64,000 nucleotides of DNA from Anas platyrhynchos. Its lineage: Eukaryota; Chordata; Aves; Anseriformes; Anatidae. The position numbers and the translations under genes are program-made. The DNA lies in NCBI RefSeq assembly GCF_047663525.1, contig NC_092589.1, positions 83,674,001 to 83,738,000 of the forward strand, written 5' to 3'. Of the stretch, positions 39,333 through 48,230 are shown in pieces; the first letter of the stretch is position 1, and each line of letters begins with the position of its first letter. Under the pieces are notes generated by a model. That model made no database searches and was not told where the DNA came from. It saw only the letters and a list, made by a program, of their open reading frames with translations.

Positions 39333-41880
39333 ACAAAATATGCTTGACTTTCTGTGACAGTAAGGTGACTAAAAAATCAAAGAAAGATAGTTGAGAAGAA
39401 GTTTAAATAAACAATTCTGCTCTCTGTAAAATACTAAAAAGGGGCCAAAAGCAAAAGCCAAACGAATTGTTTCACTACTCATGCATTTCATGATGCATAA
39501 TGCGAAATAAGGCAAAGTCAGCTGAGGATTTCACAATGAGTACTGTCTGTTCTGAGAAGAAATTAAAGCTGCACACAATAGACTTCCTGCTGGGAAGGTG
39601 AGAGGGGAGGGGAAATCAGTATCTCAAAGGATGCACTGGTAGCAACCTCAAACTAAACCAAGAGACGTGAGTCATCAAAGCTGCAGTGCTATTGGAGAAA
39701 ATCCAGGAAGACAGATTTAAAATAGGACCAGAAGGGAAGTTGGGGGAGGAAGAAATAAAGAGAAAGAACAAGAAGAAGAAGAAAGCATTTAAAGTAAGGA
39801 TAAGATAACTTGGAGAGAGCTACCTGGAGCTGAAAAGCCCTAGCAGTAGCCTGACCCCCAGCCCTTCAGGCAGGCATAAATTTGTATAAGCCGTAAAGAG
39901 GCAAACCATTATGCCACCAGTAACTTGTAACCAGCAATCCCTTCTTCCAGTGCTTGCACTGTGCATAAAAGGCACAGGTGTGTGGTGAGCTAAACTAAGA
40001 AGTGATTCATCTATAAATGAAGCCTTGATGGCAACCACAGTTATGGCTTAGACTAGCCTTTGGATCTCCGAGTAGTTTGAGGATCAGGTGCTGCTCTACA
40101 GCTTGCACATGCATTCACAAATCTGGGATATAAAGGTGTAGAAGCCTGATGGAGGGGAAGGAAAAACTGCTAGAAGAAACATTATTTTAAAATATAATCT
40201 GGGATTATATGTTTTTATTTTCTTTTGGTTAACTTTTTTTTTTTTTTTTCAGCCTTGTAATAGTAATTGTTGCCTAACTTTAAATAGCTTTTAATAAACT
40301 GTACTTCACTTGATCCACAAACTTTTCCAGTGTTAGTAAACTTAGGTGAAGCTGAGAAATATGACACGTATTTCTTTGGGGATAAGAAGTTTGCAAAAAA
40401 ATGTGCATTCAAGCACTACTGGTAAACCTATACCCTAAAATCTAACCGAGATGAAGATTTTTTTCTGCCAAATTACAGAAGCTAGTGTGGGGTAGCATTT
40501 CAAGATGCATGGTTCCCTTCAGAAAAATCATTCCCATGTTTCTTCTGCAAAACTCACAATACGGAGCAGTGTCCCATAACCCTGGACAGGCCCTCTGTCA
40601 TCTCATTATTTATAGAGCATTTTTATTATCAAACTAAAATAGTACTGATTCATGTTTTACGTAACATACTTCAGGCTTAAATTCTGAATCTATTTTTCCC
40701 CTGAAAAGAAATTCCATTCCTCAAGAGAATAACATATGTAAAAACTCTTTTTCCTCATGCCTTAGTTTATACCACAAAAGGTGGTAGGTCAGCTGCAGCT
40801 TGTAGTCTGCCACTTGGGTCACTGCTTGCAGTCAAGAGCAAGATTTTAGGTGAAACGAATTGAAAAGAGAGAGAAAATGATTGTCATCTGCCGTGGGTTG
40901 CAGAAGGAAACTTATTTCATTTTTGTGTTTTTGTCAACTATTCAGTCTTCCTGATACTATTCATCTTAATAATTTTAAGACTAAAACTGACAAGGATTTT
41001 ATCACTTCACTCATTTTTCTAGACATCCCTTACCAGCTTCCAGTGGTCAAACCCTCCTATTGAGAGTTCACCTGTATGTGTGGACTACCAATTTTCGTCG
41101 TGTTCTTGACGACTTGTTGCCAAAATACCAAACAATATTTTGCGTTTTTCTTTCCCTATCCTTGTTTTTCCTGAATTCCCCTACAAAGTTGATTGATATA
41201 TAAATCCTCTAATTAAAAGGGTAGAAAAAAAAAGTTATATATGAACAATTATGGAGGACACCATAAATACTATTAGAATTTGGGATGTGGTTTCAGAGCA
41301 GTTGTAACACCATTTAGGCTGCCATTTTTGCCTGCTGTAGCCCAGATATTTGCTGCCAACCCTTCTCTAGCATGTCCACAGCAGCAGAGGCGGCTGACTC
41401 AGCTGAACATGAAGCATTTTCTGTCTGAGATGTAACTGCACGACTTCCCATGGCTGAAATCACGTTGGGATTGGGGCAGGCCCGCTCTTGGGTTCGTTAC
41501 GGAGCAGCACCCTTGGACTCTGGAGCGAAACCCGCGTGAAGCAGCAGCAGTCGTGCCAAAAAACCTCCCGTCTGCTGCGGGCAGGGCAGGAGGAGATTGC
41601 TCGGCGGAGACGAGCTGGAATGCTCCCTGTGGGTAACGCAGCGCATGCCATTTCCAAAAAGGGAAAGGGTGTGCGTGTGGTGAGGTTTCAGAGATCTAAT
41701 TAGAGACGAAGGGAAGCCGAAGCACTTGGGCAGCGCTGTGGAATAGAAAGCGAACTGGCCGGAGCCCTGGGAAACGCTGACGGAACAGACAAAAGAGCTC
41801 AGCCAACAATGTTTTATTGTGAGTTCAGGATGTGGATGTGTGTTACTTCTGCCTTTATTAGCTGCACGTTTCACACAAAC
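39333..41880. other. Intergenic DNA upstream of the snoRNA host gene
   Basis: AT-rich to about 41,300, with a T-run at about 40,231-40,249. GC then rises from about 41,450 as the CpG island begins. The frames at 41,488-41,874 are in the CpG shore and look like chance. No coding gene seen. Confidence 0.55.
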
Positions 41881-42330
41881 CCTGTGAGAGCGCCTGGCTG
41901 CACCCCCCCCCCTCAGCCCCCCCCCCGGCTCCCGTCAGGGCCCCAGCCCGCCACGGGAAGCCCCGCGCCTGAGGCGGGCCAACGGCCCCGCCACCCATGC
42001 GCGCGCACGCCTCGGGCGCGCCCCGCGCGTCCCCGCTTAGCCCCGCCCCTCAGCCAGCCGGGGGGGAGGGGGCGTGGCCAGCCTCGTTCCCGCCCCGCCG
42101 CCCGCCTATAAAAGCGGCGCGCGCCGCCCGTGCCCGCTCTTTTCCTGCGGAGCGGCGGAGGCGGAGGGTAAGGGGCGTGTGGCCGGGGCGGGGATGGCGG
42201 CCGGGTTTGCCCGTTCGTGATCGTTTCCCCGACGAGCTCGCTCCGCTGGGGGATCGCGGACGGCAGCGGGGCTCGCTCCGTGGTGCCAGGCCGGCACCGG
42301 GTGAAGCGCTCACCCGCCGGCGGGGGGCCG

Positions 42331-42358
42331 GACTACAGGTCCCGGCGTGCCCCGCGCG
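42331..42358 (+). promoter_or_regulatory. ZNF143/THAP11-type site, forward
   Basis: GACTACAGGTCCCGGCGTGC followed by CCCGCG matches the long SBS-type motif (ACTACAANTCCCAGCATGC) bound by ZNF143 (Staf) with THAP11/HCFC1, with three or so differences. It lies ~195 bases downstream of the predicted transcription start, in intron 1. Such sites are common at promoters of snRNA, snoRNA-host and housekeeping genes. Confidence 0.75.
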
Positions 42359-42387
42359 GCCGTGGGGAGGGAGATGGGAGCGTGGCG

Positions 42388-42415
42388 GCGCGGGGCATGC
42401 CGGGACTTGTAGTCC
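42388..42415 (-). promoter_or_regulatory. ZNF143/THAP11-type site, reverse
   Basis: On the minus strand this reads ACTACAAGTCCCGGCATGCC followed by CCGCG, a near-perfect SBS-type motif. Compared with the forward copy at 42,331, 25 of 27 bases agree in inverted orientation, with a 29-base spacer between the two. The pair could also form a long hairpin in single-stranded DNA or RNA. Confidence 0.8.
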
Positions 42416-42445
42416 GCGCGGGCGGCGGCCGCGTGTGCGGCGGGG

Positions 42446-42454
42446 GCCATCTTG
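42446..42454 (-). promoter_or_regulatory. YY1-type site
   Basis: GCCATCTTG is the reverse of CAAGATGGC, the core YY1 motif often found just downstream of transcription starts of housekeeping genes. It sits 31 bases after the reverse ZNF143-type site. Confidence 0.6.
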
Positions 42455-42813
42455 CCACACGCAGGGCTGGGGAGGGGAGCAGCCCCTGCCTGGGGTGCCA
42501 CGGCCCCGTGCTGCGAGATGCTAAAAGCTGCGGCTATAACGCTGATAAATGGCTTGGCAGAAGTGCAACAATAGGAAAGAGGTGTTTCAATAAGGCTTAT
42601 GGGTCACGGCAGTATTTGTTGCGGAGGACTCAGAATCAGAGAGTTGCCTTATACCAAGTTACAGAAATAGTTACTGTAAAATCCATGGATACTGCCAAAA
42701 ATACTTAATTGTTTTTTAACGTGAGCAATCTGATCATTTCAGTGTCATAACTATTGATGCTTGCTTTTCTTTCTAGGTAATGAGAAGAAAATAAAAGGGA
42801 TTTATTGAAATTA

Positions 42814-42830
42814 TAAAAAAAAAAAAAAAA
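42814..42830. repeat. Poly(A) tract in intron 1
   Basis: A run of about 17 A follows an AATAAA at 42,790-42,795 by some 20 bases, the spacing of a polyadenylated RNA end. It directly precedes the LTR. It could be the tail of a small retroposed RNA, but the body is not recognised. Confidence 0.6.
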
Positions 42831-42834
42831 CGTG

Positions 42835-43265
42835 GCTTAAGGTGATAACAAAAGGCTAAGTTTTACACCAGGTTGACTAGATAAGTTCCTTACGACTTAG
42901 GGAACGTACTGTTTGGTTCGTGTAACCCCCTGGTCAGTTAAGCAATGTGACAATGGAAGCTTTGCCAAACTGCAAGTAAATGTCCTCAAGCAGTTTACAA
43001 TCAACTAAGGAAAAGCAGGCTTCTCCCTGATGAGGGTGAGGACCCCCAAGGACCACTAGAGATCCTCATAAGACCCTAACAAGTTATAACTCGTGTAGAT
43101 GTAACTTTGCATTTCCTGGAGAATGTATAAATATACATTTTCTTAATGTATGAGCATGCTTTTATTCAGAAATGTGCAGAAATCCCCCATGCACCTGGCA
43201 CTGCAGTAATGTCGGCTCCCTAACTTGTTCATGCTGGGGAGTTATTGTTCCCAAGTTCAGTGATA
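42835..43265 (+). mobile_element. ERV-type LTR in intron 1 of the host gene
   Basis: The segment looks like an avian ERVL-like LTR. It has a GGACCCCCAAGGACCACTAG block and a CATAAGACCCTAAC-type block, a TATAAATA box at 43,126-43,133, and then ATGAGCATGCTTTTATTCAG and GCTCCCTAACTTGTTCATGC near the 3' end, with a final ...GTTCAGTGATA. The order of these blocks is what I recall for bird ERVL LTRs; I could not compare it base by base. It lies in the sense orientation with the host gene, so its TATA box could start intronic transcripts. No internal viral genes are present, so this is a solo LTR. Ends approximate. Confidence 0.55.
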
Positions 43266-45797
43266 AAGGCACCTTTTTCCTTCTTGGCATGCCAGTGTGA
43301 TTGAGCAGTAGTCCTTCTGGAAGAGCGGGCAATGCAATACAAAGCAGCAAGGATTCTAGGCTGTTATCTGCAAGCAGAGATTAGGAGCTGGTTGTGTTCA
43401 TATAAAAAGCTGTCGGCTTCATTCATTCTGTGTTGAATTAGTTTGTCCAGTGATAGCCGCAGTCAGACACTATTAAGATTACTGAACAGTGAAGTTCTTG
43501 TGTCTTTATAAGCTGTTAGTAAGCTTTGATTATTGGGTGCAATAATATACTTAACTTGAGGGTTTTATGGCTTAAATTGTTTTGGTGATATGAAACAAAA
43601 CAAAGCTAGTAGTCTCTTGCATTTATTTAATCTACACAGTGTAGTAATAGATGTTTTACAAGCTACATGTTTTAAGGGTTATATATGATGAAACAAATGT
43701 TTTACTTTCCTGTTTCTTTTGCTGGGTGAGGTGATAGATTTAAGTACTTGATATGTAGTTAAAATTGAATTCTGTGTAAAAAGTGAAATTGTTATGTAGG
43801 CACAGAGGATTAAAATCTTGAACCAACAAATTTTCATTAAAAATCTTCTGGATAAAAGATTAATAGTGCAGTTATTTTTACAATCCAAAATATGGGATTT
43901 CAAGCAGGTGTAACTTGTCATTCCTTTGTTACTAAAAAAAAAATGGCTTTCTTGCTGGGTTCCAAAAAAAAAAAAAGCTGCAAACTAAGACTGAATTGTT
44001 TAACATTTCATTACTTCTGAGACTAAGCCTCAAAATGTGTATTATTTAATGGCCTGATACTAAGTATTTGCTTATTTCAAGTATTAAATTTGTTTACTGC
44101 TTGTTTTTAGGTATGAAGTGGAAGTTTTCAATGATGACCAATATATTATACAGAAGCAGTAAGGTAATTGATTTATTTTGTTGCTTTTGAAGTAATTTTT
44201 TTCCTACTGCTGATGAAAACAATAAATGCTTCAATTTCTTACTGTTATTCCCTATTTTTTGTTTGAAAGTACAGGATGTGTAAAGGGTAGTAGGTGGCAC
44301 TTTGTATGACTATCAAGTGGGACAAAATGGAAAAACAGTTTAAACTGAGTAATATGTGTCATTTTTGTTTTACTCAGGCTAGTGCTTAGGTCAGGTGCTC
44401 TTAGCATCATTTCTTTTGTTGTATCACTTGAATAAGCATGAAGACCTATGTGATAAATCAGTTGGTTAACTTCTGCTAAACTGTACTGATTACAGAGATG
44501 GTGCAAGTTACCAGTCTAGTATTGGGTGTGCTTTGGAGCTAATGTGTTTCCACACACATGGCCATATTTGAATGTAATTAGTGATGTTATGACCCTGCTA
44601 AGTGGACAAAGTAGAAGAGTTCAGTTGGGAGGAACCTACAAAGATCATACTTCAACCACTGAAGTACTGCATTGTGAATAAGTGTAGCATAGACAAATAC
44701 TTGAAGCAGAAGTTTAAATGACTCTGTTCTTCAGCACTAGTAGTTACAAAAAGGGTCCAAAATCTATTCAGGCCAACTTTTTCTAGCATGTACAGAATCT
44801 CCAGTAGTTTTAAAGACTTAATCTGATACTATGAAAAAGGGAATTCTTGATGCTTATTTCTGACTTACTAAGCTTCTGTCTTAGTACTGCTGTAAGAGAT
44901 GTTCTGCTTAAACTAATTTCTGCTTAATTTCAATTCTAGCCCTTAATGGAAGCACCATCAGAACTAGAAGAATATTTGGTACACACAAGTGGATTTTCAT
45001 GAAAGCTATCTTTTGAATAATTTGCAGGGATACATTAATATGGTAAGTGGCGTAACAACATAAATGTGTGATCAAATTAGTAGGCTTGTCATGAGCTTTA
45101 GAATTGAATTATTGCTGTATTTCAGGCATGCTATTTGATGTGATTTGTTTTTGAAATGTGCAGACTGGGAAGGCAGGTGAACAGTTTGTTTCAAATAGCA
45201 CTTGAAGGAGCTGCTAAAATGTCTGAATATACATACTAAATTTGACAAATATCACCTCAGGGTGACTTATTTGTTAACGTAGACTTTATTGGAAATTTAA
45301 AGTGTTTAGGTGAAGAAATGGAGATTTTTTGTTATTCTGACTTCTTGGAAATGCAAAGTAGTAATATCAGGGTCTGTATACAGTCTAACTTAACTGACTC
45401 AAATGTGTGCAACTAGTGGCTGTGTCTGGAAAGTGAAAACTCTGGGAGGAAGGTGATCCACTAGACTAAAACCTGGTCATTTCTAATGGGCTGTATTATC
45501 TTACTGAATGGATGTGCTGTAACTGATTGTTTTATTCCTTTCTAGAATGATGTCTGAGCAGCTTTGAATAATGGGAAAATTCATCATGATTGATTTCCTA
45601 GTACAGCACACAGGTAATTCTTACTGCTGAACTGCTAGAACTGTTTGTTAATTGAAATGTATTCCCTCTTAAAGCTCTGAGTATTCCCTCTCCAGTGCAT
45701 CTGCATATGAAAGACACAGCTTATTTTGTGGGATATATAAATCTATTACTTGTGTTGTGGCTCTGATATTAGAGAACTATTCTAATTATAAAAGTGG

Positions 45798-45870
45798 TGG
45801 ATTGTGATGAAACTGCCAAACCTGATTTGCTGATGAAAAACTTCATACGGATCTGGCTTCTGAGATGAAA
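45798..45870 (+). ncRNA. SNORD50: C/D-box snoRNA, SNORD50 family, copy 1
   Basis: C box GTGATGA at 45,804-45,810; D' CTGA at 45,822-45,825; C' CTGATGA at 45,830-45,836; D CTGA at 45,860-45,863. A 9-bp outer stem pairs 45,790-45,798 (AAAAGTGGT) with 45,870-45,878. The antisense next to box D (CATACGGATCTGGCTT) is almost the same as in copy 2, which fixes the family. The D'-side antisense is different from copy 2. C/D snoRNAs guide 2'-O-methylation of rRNA by fibrillarin in the nucleolus; U50-family members act on 28S rRNA. It lies in an intron and is released by splicing and trimming. Confidence 0.85.
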
Positions 45871-47730
45871 CCACTTTTCTTTCAAAAGTTATTTGATCTC
45901 CTGGTTAGTGTTACTTATATGGTTGCTTGCATGTACAAGCTAGATATTGTGAATAAAGACTTTGGTGTATTATTATAACTCACTCAGCTCGTGTCCATCT
46001 TGATGTGGGCATGTGCTGTTGCCCAGCAAATAGTAGCACCTTGGAAGAGCAGAGGGGGAAATTTTAGATCCTTGTTTTTTCAGGTATCTGGTATTAGAGC
46101 TCATAAAAGTTTGCTAGTTATTAAAAGTGCTCTAAGAACTAAACTAAATCAGAAAGACTAAGTCTAAACTTATACTTGAAGCAGGGAAGAAATATGTTGG
46201 CGAACACTGAAGGTTCCTCAAATGTATTGGTAGTTTCCCTAACCTTCATTCTTACACAGGTACCTGAACTTAATCCCTTTCAATGAAATGCACTTGGAAT
46301 CTGAACTTGTGTATCTTTCACTTACGAAGTTAAAAATCTAAGTGCTGTGAGGACAGGTTCTAATCTTGCTGTCTCACTACACGCCCATAATTTTATTCCC
46401 TTTTAAAATAAATTATTTAAAGATCTTGCCTAACTACCAACAGCTTGCTTTGAAGAGCATTTTGAAGAACAGGCTTTGTCCCGGTGTGCAAAGTCAAAAC
46501 GTGGGAGTGAAACTTTTTGTGCTGTAATGCTATGTGTAAAATGATGAATTGTTTAGACAGGCAGCATTACAAGTAGGAAGTGGAATTTCTGTGACATGGC
46601 TGATCTAGAAAAGTTGGAAGTAGCAAGCCTTGTTAGTAAAACTAACTGGTGCAATTTGTGTCTTTGCAGAGATGCTTGAAGGCTGCTTCTTGAAGGTATG
46701 AATTCCAATTAATGGCATGATTAAATTAAAAAGCTTGTTCAGTTGGAGTGGTGATGCCCAAAACTATTGGTATGTCTGTCTGATCAGTGAAGAACCATGG
46801 AAAACTGAAGTGTTTTATAATCTATCTTGGTTTTAAACCAAAGTTTTATTGGGTCTAGCTCAAAATGAGATACCCAATTTTCCTATTGTTTGCAGGACAG
46901 TTGTGTTTGGAAGAATGTATTCTGGATTCAGTTTTTTATGTAATGCTTGCTTGTTGATTGATTTTAGCTTTTTTCTGGAGTTCTTAATGTTCTGATGCAA
47001 GCTGAGAACCACATATTAGCTAATTCAGAAATTAAGGTTTTGATTTTTGGTACAGGGAGATTCAAACTTGACTGGTTAGATGCCTGTCACAGTTCATAGC
47101 CAAGTTAAGCAGTAGTCAGGCAAGAGATGTAAGAAGACTCTTACTGTGGTATGAGAACATTTCCAGATTGTTTTAGGGAACTTGTGGAATACTGATTCTT
47201 ACCCACTAGGTGTTTAATAATGCAGTTTGGTCTGTGAGATTCTATATAGATAGGAAGTTGTGTTTGGAGTGATGGAAGAAAATCTCTAAACTAGTGTGTT
47301 TCTCTTTTCAGGCATGCATGTGGCCCAAACTGTATGAACAAATGCTTTTAGTTTGTTCAGGTATGTAATTAAAAAGCTTCCAAGCATTTTATCATCAGGT
47401 CTCAAGTAATTCTGTGCTTACAAGTTGGGAACTGTTAGTACTATGACAGCTGCTGATACGCTTATTACAATAATTGATTGATACAGTAGGTCAGTATATT
47501 TGCTTATTCAGTACATGTACTGAATTTAAGACCACTTGTTCCCCAGGGCACCTAGTGCCAGTAGCTGTGCCTAACTGTAGATAACCTTTAAATCTACATT
47601 AAAAGTTCTAGATGCTTACTTTATTTAATATGTCAAAAGACATATTAGAACTTCCAATTTTTGTATTGCAATCAGAAATGCTATATATAAGTACATCTTG
47701 TATTAGATTTACATTTGCCATACTGCTTCT

Positions 47731-47811
47731 GTCTCATCTGTGATGATCCTATCCCGAACCTGAATTCCTTGCTGAAAACCCTAATCCGGATCCGGCTTCT
47801 GAGATGAGACC
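47731..47811 (+). ncRNA. SNORD50: C/D-box snoRNA, SNORD50 family, copy 2
   Basis: C box GTGATGA at 47,740-47,746; D' CTGA at 47,760-47,763; degenerate C' GCTGAAA at 47,771-47,777; D CTGA at 47,799-47,802. A perfect 8-bp terminal stem pairs GTCTCATC (47,731-47,738) with GATGAGAC (47,803-47,810), and the pairing extends outward past one bulge. The D' antisense TCCTATCCCGAAC is the hallmark of vertebrate U50. The 3' end lies about 143 bases before the next exon at 47,955, within the usual range for splicing-coupled snoRNA release. Confidence 0.92.
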
Positions 47812-48230
47812 AGAAGACTTAATTTAAACTTTCTGAGAAGTATTAATCTTCAGTGGGATTTTAGGTGCTTTTGGGAAAAAGTGTGCTTATTTGCAAGTTG
47901 AAATTTCTCCCTGAAATGAACCATCTTATTTAGACCTTGTTCTCCTTTTTTCAGTGTTGAGTTGGAACATTTTTGTCAGCGCTGCCTGACAAATGTGGAT
48001 GATCTGTAACTGGAAGAAAGTGTAATGTCTGAAGAGCTTTTCTCGCCTGGAGTGGGACCATGCTTTTTAAAACCCTACTGAAACAGTTATTGCAATTGTT
48101 TAGCAGATACTGTTTTCAATAACTGCATGTGAACCAAAATCACTGTCTGCATATTTAAAAAACACTTTTCCGTTAATAACAAGCTGCCAACTGTAGGAAG
48201 GATAATAAATAGGGAAGTGAGTGATCTTTA

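Larger units (their letters stand above)
41890..42500 (+). promoter_or_regulatory. SNHG5: CpG-island promoter of the SNHG5-like gene
   Basis: A ~600-base block is dense in CpG, flanked by AT-rich DNA, and begins with C-runs at 41,907-41,936. It contains a clear TATA box, CTATAAAAGC at 42,106-42,115. About 30 bases downstream comes a pyrimidine run CTCTTTTCCT starting at 42,137. A C start followed by pyrimidines is the 5'TOP signature of ribosomal-protein and snoRNA-host transcripts, which puts their RNAs under mTOR-linked control. The start at 42,137 (or the C at 42,139) is inferred from the TATA spacing and the TOP rule. Confidence 0.82.
42137..48230 (+). ncRNA. SNHG5: snoRNA host gene SNHG5 (U50HG), spliced noncoding
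   Basis: Identified from its two intronic SNORD50-type snoRNAs and its place directly upstream of SYNCRIP in the same orientation, as in mammals. Predicted exons from AG/GT signals: 42,137-42,167; 44,111-44,163; 44,940-45,042; 45,546-45,613; a possible 45,988-46,083; 46,670-46,695; 47,312-47,360; and a last exon from 47,955 to about 48,230, after AATAAA at 48,204. Donors include GTAAGG, GTAATT, GTAAGT and GTATG; acceptors have good pyrimidine tracts. The exons are short and full of stops, so no protein is expected. Spliced RNAs of this class are usually unstable and TOP-regulated; the introns are the product. Intron 1 carries an LTR and ZNF143-type sites. Exon edges are predictions; the 26-base exon and the 45,988 exon are the least sure. 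The 3' end is approximate. Confidence 0.8.

Noticed and set aside
41997-42524. 175-codon + frame and overlapping minus frames at the SNHG5 promoter
   Set aside because: They cross the TATA box, exon 1 and intron 1 and have Arg/Pro/Gly-rich composition, so they are CpG-island artefacts.
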